DNA of 52,309 nt from Lachnospiraceae bacterium. Its GTDB lineage: Bacteria; Bacillota; Clostridia; Lachnospirales; Lachnospiraceae. The translations under genes were made by a program, and so were the position numbers. Every line of letters begins with the position of its first letter. Positions within the stretch are counted from its first letter, which is position 1. The notes under the pieces were generated by a model, which did not search any database, had not been told where the DNA came from, and saw only the letters and a list, made by a program, of their open reading frames with translations. The stretch is taken from positions 1 to 52,309 of the forward strand of contig JAFRSH010000020.1 in assembly GCA_017427685.1 (NCBI GenBank), given 5' to 3'. Shown here piece after piece: positions 16,284-24,877 of this stretch.

Positions 16284-16409
16284 ATGGAAACGCTTAGCAG
16301 ACGAAAGAACCACGATCTAAACCACGGATCGCACGGCAAATGCTTTCACGGACCGGGAACAGGAAGAGCAAGACGCCCCAATTCCCCGCCCTGTGATTAT
16401 AGTTTATGA
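16284..16409 (+). CDS. 41-residue small basic protein (candidate)
   Basis: The ATG at 16284 has TAGGAG 8 bases upstream and begins 10 bases after the YnbB stop. The 41-residue product is rich in His, Arg, Gly and Pro (LNHGSHGKCFHGPGTGRAR) and has two cysteines. It has no hydrophobic segment. Good RBS and tight spacing favour a real gene in the fumarase-beta/YnbB operon, but no homologue is recognised. A metal-binding role would only be a guess from its composition. Confidence 0.45.
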   Translation: METLSRRKNHDLNHGSHGKCFHGPGTGRARRPNSPPCDYSL

Positions 16410-16526
16410 TCATTGCCGGGAAAGAGAAAATCTCTTCGCGGCAGTATCGGTGTATCGGTATGACGGATTCCGTGATACCGTTGTTTGGCGTATATAGAAA
16501 AATAAACTATAATTACAGGTGAATAC

Positions 16527-17297
16527 ATGAAAAAATTGATATTGAAAATAAAAAACGATTTTTCCACATATGAAAAACTGTGGATGCTTGCGATGGTGAT
16601 CCTCGCCGTCGGCGCCGGCCTTATCTGGCCTGAGGAGGATTCAAATGGATGGAGCGGAACGCTCCTTAACGTGATGTGCATCTTCATCACGATCGTCGGA
16701 CTGTTTTGTGAGCTTTTGTTCTCAAAGCAGAGGAGGTCGGCATTCCTTATTTATAATGCAGTCGAAGTAGTGACCGTGGCATATTATTTAATGACCAAAA
16801 CACAGTACTTCTCGATGTTCGCGGCGCTTATTTACTGGATCCCCGCACATACGCTCGGATATTTCGCTTGGAATAAACATAAAGACAAGAGAGACAAGAA
16901 GATCACAGTTATCAGGAGACTTAAGAAGTGGCAGACCGCGCTTATCATGATCTCGACTGTAGCGATCACGCTGATCGGCGGATATCTTCTTGCCAAGTAC
17001 GGTCCCGAAACAGATTATTATGAGGGCAACGAAACGCTTCAGAACGTAATAGCATACCTTGATTCTTCGCTGTTTGTTATGGCGGTAATAGACGGAATTC
17101 TGATGTTCTGCCGTTCGAGGGATTCCTGGTGGACATGGCACATCTTTACCGCTGTAGATACAGTTGTCAGGATCCTTTCGGGACAGTGGGTGCTCCTTGT
17201 TTATGACATCGGATACTTTACAAACACGACATACGGCAACATCAAGTGGACTCAGTACATAAAGAAGAACGAAGCTCTTGAGAAGCAGGAAGGTTAG
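16527..17297 (+). CDS. pnuC: PnuC-like nicotinamide riboside/NMN transporter
   Basis: A 256-residue membrane protein with seven or so helices. The C-terminal half has LDSSLFVMAVIDGILMFCR, then RDSWWTWHIFTAVDTVVRIL, the PnuC substrate-pocket pattern (paired Trp and a conserved Asp). PnuC proteins take up nicotinamide riboside or related vitamins by facilitated diffusion, driven by intracellular phosphorylation. An RBS (AGGTG) precedes the ATG at moderate distance. The next gene starts one base after its stop, so these form an operon. The vitamin specificity is not visible. Confidence 0.82.
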   Translation: MKKLILKIKNDFSTYEKLWMLAMVILAVGAGLIWPEEDSNGWSGTLLNVMCIFITIVGLFCELLFSKQRRSAFLIYNAVEVVTVAYYLMTKTQYFSMFAALIYWIPAHTLGYFAWNKHKDKRDKKITVIRRLKKWQTALIMISTVAITLIGGYLLAKYGPETDYYEGNETLQNVIAYLDSSLFVMAVIDGILMFCRSRDSWWTWHIFTAVDTVVRILSGQWVLLVYDIGYFTNTTYGNIKWTQYIKKNEALEKQEG

Positions 17298-17298
17298 T

Positions 17299-18363
17299 AT
17301 GAAGAGAAACGGGTTCGGAACTGCACTTGTGATAGTGGGAAGCACCTTGCTTCTTCTTTCGGGTGCGGTTCCCGCCCGTGCGGATATGATCCGTACTCCG
17401 GATTTGCCCGGTTCTTACGGGATAACGGCGGAAATCCTTCCTGTTAGTGAAAAATCAGAAACAAAAGCAGGAACTGAGGCGACGTACGAAACCGGGGAAA
17501 ATACAGTATCTTACACCGCCGACAGAAGCGGTTCACAGAAAAAGTCCCTTGCGGATTACACGGACGAGGAGCGCTATAAACTCCTCTTCGGAACAGAAAA
17601 GAAGCTCTTTACGGTCGATGATAAGCCGGCAGGCTTCGAAACGAAGGCGGCAGCGCTCGGCAACATGACGACAGTGAAGGTTCCGTGTTATCTCATTGAT
17701 TCCAGGGGCACGAAGTATCCTTCGTCGAGGAACATAACCGTTCATAAGGCGCTCGCTGAGGATGTGAAGCAGATTTTCGACGAGATCTACGCTCTCCCCG
17801 AGAAGTTCCCGATCAACACTCTGGTCGGCTTCCGTTGGAACTCCCGCGGCGAAGTCTCGGGTCCGTTTCTTGAGACGGTTACGTGTATGAGCGCTCACGC
17901 GTATGGTGCAGCGATCGACATTAACATGATCGAGAACGATTATTACGTGGGAGCCGGGAACGATCTGCGTGACCCCAAGAACCCATACTACATAACTGAG
18001 AATGTGCGCGACATCTTTGAGGCACACGGCTGGCACTGGGGCGGTGATTACGCGATCTGCACCGATACGATGCACTTCCAGTACACAGGGCTCGACATGC
18101 TTTCATACAACAACGGAAGTCCGTTTAAAAAGTATGAGCTTACGTCACCGCAGCAGTCGTCGAAACTCATCAAGAACATGCAGAGAAGACTCGAAAAACT
18201 CGGGTATTATAAAAACGGGATTGACGGAGCGTTCGGTAAAGGCACGGAAAAGGCCGTAAAGGCGTTTCAAAAGGATCATGGGCTGAAGGTTACGGGCAAG
18301 ACGGGAAAGAAGTTTTATACGCTGCTCTGGAACCTTACTAGTGAGATGTATGATCTGAAATAA
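17299..18363 (+). CDS. Secreted M15 D,D-carboxypeptidase with peptidoglycan-binding domain
   Basis: A 354-residue exported metallopeptidase. A signal peptide ends near GAVPARAD. The M15 (VanY/L5-type) domain spans about 120-265 with zinc ligands in SAHAYGAAIDIN (H200, D207) and DTMHFQYTG (H259), and the GWHWGGDY motif before it. The C-terminal 70 residues are a PG_binding_1 repeat (NMQRRLEKLGYYKNGIDGAF). It should trim peptidoglycan peptides outside the cell. The start at 17299 has AGGAAGG upstream, one base after the pnuC stop. Confidence 0.93.
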   Translation: MKRNGFGTALVIVGSTLLLLSGAVPARADMIRTPDLPGSYGITAEILPVSEKSETKAGTEATYETGENTVSYTADRSGSQKKSLADYTDEERYKLLFGTEKKLFTVDDKPAGFETKAAALGNMTTVKVPCYLIDSRGTKYPSSRNITVHKALAEDVKQIFDEIYALPEKFPINTLVGFRWNSRGEVSGPFLETVTCMSAHAYGAAIDINMIENDYYVGAGNDLRDPKNPYYITENVRDIFEAHGWHWGGDYAICTDTMHFQYTGLDMLSYNNGSPFKKYELTSPQQSSKLIKNMQRRLEKLGYYKNGIDGAFGKGTEKAVKAFQKDHGLKVTGKTGKKFYTLLWNLTSEMYDLK

Positions 18364-18433
18364 AAGCGGATACAACCAATAAATATAAATCGGAGAAACA
18401 GTCGCATAGCAGCAATAAAGAAAGGGAAAGATC

Positions 18434-19279
18434 ATGGCAGAGATTTTAAAAGGCGCACCGGTAGCGAAGCAGATGAGCGAGGAGCTCCTCGAGAGAGCAA
18501 ACAGGCTAAAAGCGGCAGGGGTTAACCCCACCCTTGCGATTCTCAGAGTGGGAGAGAACGAAGCGGATCTTTCCTACGAGAGAGGGATCCTTTCGCGTTG
18601 TGAGAAAACGGGCGTGACACCCCGTCAGATCATTCTTCCGGCAGACACTACGCAGGAAGCGGTTGAGGCCGAGATCCTGAAGATCAACGAGGACCCTTCG
18701 ATACATGCGGCTCTTATGTTCAGACCCCTTCCTAAACATCTTGATGAACGCAGGATCTGCGAGCTTCTTGATCCCCGTAAGGATGCGGACTGTATGACAC
18801 AGGGTTCGCTTGCGGGTGTATTCACAGGCAGAGGCGCCGGCTTTGCTCCCTGTACTGCTCAGTCGGTCATGGAGATCCTCTCTTATTACGGAGTCGATCC
18901 CTGCGGTAAGAATGCTGTGGTCATCGGAAGAAGTCTCGTTATAGGCAAACCTGTTGCCATGATGCTTATGGGCGCTAATGCAACGGTTACCGTCTGCCAT
19001 ACAAAGACTGTGAATACAGAGGAGATCACCCGCAGAGCAGATATCCTGGTTGTTGCGGCAGGCAGACCTCGCGTTGTGGGCGGCTCATTCGTCAAGCCCG
19101 GGGCAACCGTCATCGATGTCGGCATAAACGTTGATGAGAGCGGTGCTCTTTGTGGTGATGTGAACTTTGAAGAGGCAGAGAAAACCGCCGGCGCGATCAC
19201 CCCGGTACCCGGCGGAGTAGGATCTGTAACGACAGCGGTTCTTTGTAAACACGTGATAGAGGCAGCGGAGGGAAGATAA
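18434..19279 (+). CDS. folD: FolD bifunctional methylenetetrahydrofolate dehydrogenase/cyclohydrolase
   Basis: A 281-residue one-carbon enzyme interconverting 5,10-methylene-THF and 10-formyl-THF. The second domain is typical: VVIGRSLVIGKPVAMMLM (NADP loop), AAGRP and GGVGSVTTAVL. In the catalytic motif, FolD normally has Tyr-x-x-x-Lys; here the Tyr is present (Y48 in LSYERGILSR) but the +4 residue is Ile52, and +6 is Ser. PLPKHL and KDADCMTQG replace PLPxHI and KDVDG. So it is a variant whose activity may differ. AAAGGGAAAG precedes the ATG. A perfect 124-bp copy of bases 19022-19145 occurs at 45284-45407. Confidence 0.92.
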   Translation: MAEILKGAPVAKQMSEELLERANRLKAAGVNPTLAILRVGENEADLSYERGILSRCEKTGVTPRQIILPADTTQEAVEAEILKINEDPSIHAALMFRPLPKHLDERRICELLDPRKDADCMTQGSLAGVFTGRGAGFAPCTAQSVMEILSYYGVDPCGKNAVVIGRSLVIGKPVAMMLMGANATVTVCHTKTVNTEEITRRADILVVAAGRPRVVGGSFVKPGATVIDVGINVDESGALCGDVNFEEAEKTAGAITPVPGGVGSVTTAVLCKHVIEAAEGR

Positions 19280-19355
19280 GGATCAAAAGAGCCTTTCCTA
19301 TTAAGCGATCCTCCTCTCCTTTTATCGAAATTATAAAGTTAAAGCAAAAGACTTC

Positions 19356-20996
19356 TTAATTGGGACTCTGTTTTTCCGTCACTTTTGTCTCCGAACGAAA
19401 CGGCGCGACGGGAAGACCGGCACCGTTACAGAAGTTCACCTTTCCGTAATTAAAGAATCCGTAGCGGATCTCTTCTATGTTGCAAGCTGAGGACAAGAGT
19501 TCCGTATCCTTCGGAACATCGGCGGACATGGGCATCGTACCCCTCGGATCGGCTACTGAAAGGAGCACAGTATCTCCTTTTATCTCAGCCTCGGGAACTA
19601 TATAATTTTCCTCGCCCGCGAGGCGGACTTCAAAGCCGTAGATGTGATCCGCGGCATTTTTTGTCTCGTTACGAAGGTCGATCAATTCGTTGTCTTTAAG
19701 GATCAGCTTACCGAGGGTGTTCCTGAAATGCAGCAAAACACCCTTGTTGATATTTTCCGCGTAGTCAAATTCCGCGTGCGGAGCGCCCGCATTTTTGTCT
19801 TTGTAGATCTCGTACAGTACTTCGGTCTCAGTTCTTTCTCCCGGTGTCTTCTTGTCTTCGGGATGAACATTATCATACTCGCCGAGGTCGATCAGCGGGA
19901 TGAGGTATGTGCCGTCGGTTTCGGCCACGGTCTTTGCCTGAGCCTCACGCAGATGTGCCCATTCTCGCTTATCCTCTTTATTTCTCTCTAAGAACATCGG
20001 AAGCTGCAGGATGACGACAGGAAGATCATCCTCCGAAAAACCTGCCCGGAACTCGTCGATCAGCTCTCTGAGCAATGCACTGTACCCCGATGCTTTCTCC
20101 GAATCCTCTTCACCCTGATAGTAGAGGATCCCGCGCGCGGTGTACGGCATGATCCTCTCAAGCATCGTATGGTAAAGCCCGCCCGGGCGAAATGTTGATT
20201 CAAGTCCCATCGGAGGCGGCCAGGGAAAGTCACCTGCCACTGCAGAGAGTTCCTCCGAAGTGATGTACGGGTTCTTTACTTTCGCTGTGCGGGCTTTCTC
20301 TTTGTAATCTTCGACCATACGGTTATATGTGCGAAGATTACGGTCATAATCTTCCTGTGTCTGCCCTTCTATCGCTTTCTCGAATGCATCGATATAGACA
20401 CGTCCTTCGGGATGTGCCGAAAGGCGCTCTTCATCGAGCCAGCATGATATCGAGGAGCCACCCTGACAGCAGTCCACCATACCGACCGGTACCGACAGAT
20501 CCCCGTGAAGCTTCTTCGCGAAGAAATAAGCCACGCCGGACATGTCACGGAACCGGCCGTCTGTTAGCGGTACCCAGCTTTGGTTCTGCTCTGCGAGAAG
20601 GACATCGTCATCGATCACGGGAGTTTTGATGCACTTAAAATACCTGATGAGTGGAAGGTCGGCGGATGAAAGTTCTTCGGCTCCACCGCGCGCATTCTGT
20701 ATCTCAAACTCCATATTTGACTGACCGTTGTCGATCCAGACTTCTCCGTAATATACGTCACGGATCTCTTTTGTGCTGCCCGGATCCGAAGTGTCTGTTA
20801 CGGTCATTGTATAGGGTCCCCCGGCAGGGTGTGCCGGCAGAGAGATCACGAATTCCCCTGCTGCCACTTCTTTTTCCAAAGAGGTATTGTCTATAGTGAT
20901 ATTAATGACGGTCTTCTTCTCCGACTCGCCGAAAACACGTACTTCTTTGTCTCGCTGAAGTACCATGTGATCCGAAAAAATCGCTGCCAGTCTCAT
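19356..20996 (-). CDS. Sialate O-acetylesterase-like (SASA) carbohydrate acetylesterase
   Basis: A 546-residue SGNH-type esterase of the sialate O-acetylesterase group. SDHMVLQRDKEVRVFG starts an N-terminal beta domain, VWIDNGQSNME carries the nucleophile S93, and VDCCQGGSSISCW and ILYYQGEED follow. No signal peptide is present, so it acts in the cytosol. In this locus its likely job is to remove acetyl groups from imported mannan or glucomannan oligosaccharides. It is the last gene of the long leftward operon; its ATG lies 1 base after the CE2 stop, with GGAAGG inside the CE2 end. No clear terminator was found between it and folD. Confidence 0.9.
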   Translation of the reverse strand: MRLAAIFSDHMVLQRDKEVRVFGESEKKTVINITIDNTSLEKEVAAGEFVISLPAHPAGGPYTMTVTDTSDPGSTKEIRDVYYGEVWIDNGQSNMEFEIQNARGGAEELSSADLPLIRYFKCIKTPVIDDDVLLAEQNQSWVPLTDGRFRDMSGVAYFFAKKLHGDLSVPVGMVDCCQGGSSISCWLDEERLSAHPEGRVYIDAFEKAIEGQTQEDYDRNLRTYNRMVEDYKEKARTAKVKNPYITSEELSAVAGDFPWPPPMGLESTFRPGGLYHTMLERIMPYTARGILYYQGEEDSEKASGYSALLRELIDEFRAGFSEDDLPVVILQLPMFLERNKEDKREWAHLREAQAKTVAETDGTYLIPLIDLGEYDNVHPEDKKTPGERTETEVLYEIYKDKNAGAPHAEFDYAENINKGVLLHFRNTLGKLILKDNELIDLRNETKNAADHIYGFEVRLAGEENYIVPEAEIKGDTVLLSVADPRGTMPMSADVPKDTELLSSACNIEEIRYGFFNYGKVNFCNGAGLPVAPFRSETKVTEKQSPN

Positions 20997-20997
20997 C

Positions 20998-22032
20998 CTA
21001 AATCCTTCCCGGGATCATCCCAAACGCACATATGCTGCGGATGAAATCCTCTATACGCTTTGCATCTTTGGCATGTGTTACGGCAGTAGGATGTCCCGCT
21101 GCCATGCCGTCATTTTCGACGTCATGGAAGGGAAGCTCCAGAGCGTAGACATCCTTCATCCCGGCGGCACACACGCGGTCAACGACCTCGCGGACATACG
21201 GGAAGATACCGGGTGCAAGTGTTCCGAGGACGCAGATGATCTTTGCATCCGGATATGCTATGCGAAGCGTGCAGAGGAAGCTCTCGTACCTGCTCTTAAA
21301 CCCGGCAAGGTAATAAGGCTTTTCAAAGCTGCCCTGATCGTTCGTCCCAAGATTGATGATGATCCACTCCGGCTTGAAACGAGAGTAGTCTTCTCTGACG
21401 TCTTTGCTGTAGAACCAGTTTGTATAAGGGAATTCTCTCGGAAGGATGTCTTCCTCGTCACCCTTATAATCAACGAACATACCGTGTCCCGACACGCTGA
21501 CCCATTCCGCGTTCCATTTCATGTCCTTTGCAAGGAAGGCTGAGTAGCTGAGCTCGCCGTCCTCGTCACGGATGGTATATTCCGCTTCCGGCGCAGCGAG
21601 GACACCATATCCGCAGGTGATCGAATCGCCGATGAAAAGAGCCTTCGTCCTTGTATCCTCAGGGACTGCAAGAAGCTCTCCGTCCACATCGATCGAAACA
21701 ACGCCGACGAACGACATCGCCGCTTCGGTGATCTTTACAACACGTATCACGTGTTCCTCTTTTTTCGGAAATTCGGCCAGAAGAACGTCTGTCTCCGTAC
21801 CGCTGAGGATGATCTCGCGTGTAGCGATGTCATCCACATAAACCCTGAGACCCGGAGCGTTGATCGGATCGTTCTCTCCGGTCCTCAGTACCGCCCGGAC
21901 ACAGCTTGCCGACACATGGAGCGTAAAGCAGCTGTTTGTATAACCCATTACGACCATATCGCGGTCGCGAAGAACCCTTCCCTGAAAACGGATCGTCTCG
22001 GCGGGTTCCTGATATGCTGAGTATTTATTCAT
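20998..22032 (-). CDS. CE2-family acetylesterase (acetyl-mannan/xylan)
   Basis: A 344-residue two-domain esterase. The N-terminal jelly-roll (residues 1-125, FQGRVL near 16) leads into an SGNH domain with FIGDSITCGYG (S137), IINLGTNDQGS and GHPT (H314). This is the layout of family CE2, whose members deacetylate the 6-O position of mannose, glucose or xylose residues. No signal peptide is seen, so it should act on imported oligosaccharides. The start at 22032 is set by AAAGGAAAAG; upstream in-frame codons to 22110 are not family-like. Immediately upstream of SASA. Confidence 0.9.
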   Translation of the reverse strand: MNKYSAYQEPAETIRFQGRVLRDRDMVVMGYTNSCFTLHVSASCVRAVLRTGENDPINAPGLRVYVDDIATREIILSGTETDVLLAEFPKKEEHVIRVVKITEAAMSFVGVVSIDVDGELLAVPEDTRTKALFIGDSITCGYGVLAAPEAEYTIRDEDGELSYSAFLAKDMKWNAEWVSVSGHGMFVDYKGDEEDILPREFPYTNWFYSKDVREDYSRFKPEWIIINLGTNDQGSFEKPYYLAGFKSRYESFLCTLRIAYPDAKIICVLGTLAPGIFPYVREVVDRVCAAGMKDVYALELPFHDVENDGMAAGHPTAVTHAKDAKRIEDFIRSICAFGMIPGRI

Positions 22033-22216
22033 AGTTTGTCTTTTCCTTTTTCCGGTGTTTTCTTCCTCTGTCTGCGATGTTCGGGTTTTACTTATTTCTG
22101 AAGGAAGCACATCGCGTCTTCCGAACTCCGAATTTTTAGTGTGTCACGCTTCGAATTGGTCCTATGACCGAGATATCCGTCGGCCGAGCCGATGATATAA
22201 GTGGAATGCTCTGTCT

Positions 22217-22258
22217 GCAGGGAGAAGCATACCGAACTCGCGATACATGTCTCCCTGC
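22217..22258. repeat. Intercistronic hairpin between GH130 and CE2
   Basis: GCAGGGAGA (22217-22225) pairs with TCTCCCTGC (22250-22258) around a 24-base loop. It has no T tract on the minus strand, so it may be an RNA-stability hairpin within the operon rather than a terminator. The 243-base gap 22033-22275 holds no gene. Confidence 0.5.
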
Positions 22259-22275
22259 GTGGAAATGAGCAATAG

Positions 22276-23301
22276 TTATCTGATACCTATTTCTGTATCG
22301 TCCCCGCGAACAACACTGTGTTCCTTGATATAGGACACGATATCGTCAACTTCCGTGAATGCCAGACTGACGTAGCTGTCTGCACATCCGTAGTAAAGCG
22401 CGATACGTCCGGTTACGGGGTCGTGCACCGTAGCGCAAGGGAAGGTTACATTCCCGACAAAGCCTCTCTCTTCATACCATTCCTCCGGTGTGAGCAGGAA
22501 GTTCTCGCAGCGGTATTTAACGACGGAAGGATTGTCGATGTCGAGGATCGCACCGCCGATCGAATAAACATAACCGTTGCATGTTCCGGACACGCCGTGG
22601 TAGAAGAGAAGCCAGCCCTCGGTCGTCTCGATCGGAGCGGCACCGCCACCGATCTTGAGGGACTCCCACCACTCGAAGCTTCTGCCCATTACATGGCGAT
22701 GCTTACCCCAATAAGTAAGGTCGGGGCTCTGCGACAGGAAGATGTCACCGAACGGGGTATGTCCGCTGTCCGACGGACGGCTGAGCATAAGATAATTTCC
22801 GTTTACTCTTCTGGGGAAGAGCACCGCATTACGGTTGAACGGGATGAAGGGATTCTCGAGACGCGTGAAAGTCTTGAAATCCTTTGTCTTTGCAAAACCG
22901 ATGGACGCGCCGTAGAAATCCTGACACCACATAGTATAATATGTATCCTCGACCTTTACCAGTCTCGGATCATACGCATATATGGGCTGAAAGGGTTCTC
23001 CGCTCTCGTTGACAAACCTGATCTTTTCTTCTTCAAAATCCCAGTGAATCCCGTCTTCGCTGCGTCCGAAGTAGATCATGGACACACCGTTCCTCTGCTC
23101 GCCGCGGAACACACCGACATATTTCCCTTCGAAGGGAACAACCGCGCTGTTGAAGATCCGCGCAACACCCTTGATGGGATTACGGTTGATGATCGGATTC
23201 TCTTTATATCTCCAGATCGGTGCATCCTTTATCCCTTCGGGCCTTTCCTGCCAGGGGATATTCGGGAGCGGATCGCAGTTTAAAATCTGTACTTTTGACA
23301 T
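22276..23301 (-). CDS. GH130 beta-1,4-mannooligosaccharide (or mannosylglucose) phosphorylase
   Basis: A 341-residue five-bladed propeller phosphorylase of family GH130. NPIINRNPIKGVARIFNSA at the N-terminus, the catalytic Asp in YDPRLV (D111), and GGGAAPI and YHGV later are family features. Length and N-terminus fit subfamily 2 (mannooligosaccharide phosphorylase) better than subfamily 1 (mannosylglucose phosphorylase), but I cannot settle it. It cleaves beta-1,4-mannosides with phosphate to mannose 1-phosphate in the cytosol. AAAGGAGACC precedes the ATG. It is the key depolymerase of the locus. Confidence 0.93.
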   Translation of the reverse strand: MSKVQILNCDPLPNIPWQERPEGIKDAPIWRYKENPIINRNPIKGVARIFNSAVVPFEGKYVGVFRGEQRNGVSMIYFGRSEDGIHWDFEEEKIRFVNESGEPFQPIYAYDPRLVKVEDTYYTMWCQDFYGASIGFAKTKDFKTFTRLENPFIPFNRNAVLFPRRVNGNYLMLSRPSDSGHTPFGDIFLSQSPDLTYWGKHRHVMGRSFEWWESLKIGGGAAPIETTEGWLLFYHGVSGTCNGYVYSIGGAILDIDNPSVVKYRCENFLLTPEEWYEERGFVGNVTFPCATVHDPVTGRIALYYGCADSYVSLAFTEVDDIVSYIKEHSVVRGDDTEIGIR

Positions 23302-23333
23302 GTTGTCTGGTCTCCTTTTTTCTGTCGGTTACA

Positions 23334-23373
23334 GGAATAGCCCACGCCACACAAAAGAAGCGTAGGCTATCCC
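23334..23373 (-). repeat. Hairpin behind the solute-binding protein gene
   Basis: GGAATAGCC at 23334-23342 pairs with GGCTATCCC at 23365-23373, with an added ACGC/GCGT stem inside. It lies between the second solute-binding-protein gene and GH130. Hairpins at this position often partially terminate or stabilise mRNA, giving more binding protein than downstream enzyme. Confidence 0.6.
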
Positions 23374-23415
23374 GCATTTTTAACCGATTAATTTGTGATC
23401 ATTTACCCGGTAAGA

Positions 23416-24858
23416 TCATTTGAACACATTGTTCAGAGCGCTCTGTACAAGCTGCTTGTTTGTCTCCTGGAACTGTGCTGCAGTCATCTCGCCCTTGAGA
23501 AGGAGAGGGAACTGATAATCAACACCGAGAGCGTTCCAAAGGTCAACACCGGTCTTCTCGCCGCAGTAGTACATAACATTGTAGTTGTCCTCGGTGAGCG
23601 CATTGTCATGCCACCAGTCGTTTACAAAGTCTCTCTGCTCGAAATCGTCACCGTAGTAGTCTTTGTAATCACGGAATACGCAGTAAACAAGGTAAGGATC
23701 TTCAACACCGGTAGGAATGATGTAAGCGGCACCGCTTGCGGAATTCTTTCTTGCGTTGGTTTCCTTGTTTCCTGAAGGACCGATGGGCATCGGGCACCAG
23801 ATCTCCTCAAGGCCCTTGTCGTAATCCTTGTTTGTGTCTACGATCCAGGCTGCGTTGAACCAGCAAGCTACCTCTCCGTTCACATAAGCGCTCATGTTGT
23901 AATCCCAGTCATCCTCGTTCCAGGGATTTGCGATATGGTCAACATTGTACATGTTGTAGATGAACTCAAGTGTCTCGCCGACTTCTTTGCTGCTGAGGTT
24001 CTCTGTCTTGCCGGAAGCAACGCCCGTACCGTTAGACATGTTGAGGTACTCGAAGAGCCAGTCATAACGTGAGCCGAAGCCGTAGACATCGGTCACACCG
24101 TCACCGTCCGTATCCTTGGTGAGCTTCATAAGGTACTCTCTCCACTTGTCCCATGTCCACTCGCCTCTCTCATAAAGAGCGTTGGGGTTTTCAAGACCTG
24201 CGTCATCAAGCATCTTCTTGTTGAAGGAAAGAACGTAGGATGCTTCGGGAACGGACTCGCCGCCCACGGGGAGCATGAAATAGATCCCGTCAAGGCCGTT
24301 GATGTTGATGGTTCTCAGGTAGTTCTGCTCATTGAGGATATCTGCATCCGCAGGAAGGACATCCATAAGGTTTGTGGCATAGCCGTTTGCTACAGCGGGG
24401 ATACCGAACGAAGGCTCTGTCAGGTAGATGTCGCAGTCAGGCTTTCCTGCAAGCACTGAGGTGTTGATGGACTCCTGAACGCCGTCGTATGTAAGGTTGA
24501 CATACTCAAGACGTACGTTGTACTTCTCTTCAACGCGCTTCAGAGCATCAAAGTTCTTCTGAGCAAGCTCCTCGTCCGATACGTAAGGATCATCGTGGAT
24601 ATCTGTGTGAGTGCTGTCGTAGTAAATGTCATACCAGGTACCGATCTTGATGGTACGGGGTGTGTCGCCCTCATGACGGGGTTCCTTCACAGGGGCAGAG
24701 GTTTCTGTTTTGGTGGTTGTGTCGCCTTCTGAGGTGGTTGTTTCTCCGCTCTTTCCCGTTTCGTCGGTCTTTTCGTCGGATGAAGAACCGCAGGCTGCCA
24801 AACTCAATACCATGACACCGATCAGGAGCATGGCTGTCAGCTTCTTTAACATCTTCAT
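23416..24858 (-). CDS. ABC transporter solute-binding lipoprotein (sugar, family 1)
   Basis: A 480-residue lipoprotein with lipobox LSLAACGSS at the N-terminus and a Ser/Thr/Glu-rich linker. The mature part has the family-1 extracellular solute-binding fold: KIGTWYDIYY, DIYLTEPSFGIPAVANGYATNL, and Trp-rich stretches typical of oligosaccharide binders (GEWTWDKWREYLMKL). Two asparagine-rich acidic TDGDGVTDVYGF loops may bind calcium. It probably captures manno- or gluco-manno-oligosaccharides for the permeases at 26904-28989. AAAGGAGG precedes the start, and a hairpin follows the stop. Confidence 0.93.
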   Translation of the reverse strand: MKMLKKLTAMLLIGVMVLSLAACGSSSDEKTDETGKSGETTTSEGDTTTKTETSAPVKEPRHEGDTPRTIKIGTWYDIYYDSTHTDIHDDPYVSDEELAQKNFDALKRVEEKYNVRLEYVNLTYDGVQESINTSVLAGKPDCDIYLTEPSFGIPAVANGYATNLMDVLPADADILNEQNYLRTININGLDGIYFMLPVGGESVPEASYVLSFNKKMLDDAGLENPNALYERGEWTWDKWREYLMKLTKDTDGDGVTDVYGFGSRYDWLFEYLNMSNGTGVASGKTENLSSKEVGETLEFIYNMYNVDHIANPWNEDDWDYNMSAYVNGEVACWFNAAWIVDTNKDYDKGLEEIWCPMPIGPSGNKETNARKNSASGAAYIIPTGVEDPYLVYCVFRDYKDYYGDDFEQRDFVNDWWHDNALTEDNYNVMYYCGEKTGVDLWNALGVDYQFPLLLKGEMTAAQFQETNKQLVQSALNNVFK

Positions 24859-24877
24859 GTTTGATTTATCCTCCTTT

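Noticed and set aside
22217..22258. Operon-ending terminator between GH130 and CE2
   Set aside because: Large loop and no T tract; downstream genes are functionally linked, so it is more likely an mRNA-stability hairpin.
22318..23283. Plus-strand 321-codon frame opposite GH130
   Set aside because: It mirrors a well-supported GH130 gene; no RBS, no recognisable domain, and similar long antisense frames occur opposite other GC-rich genes here.
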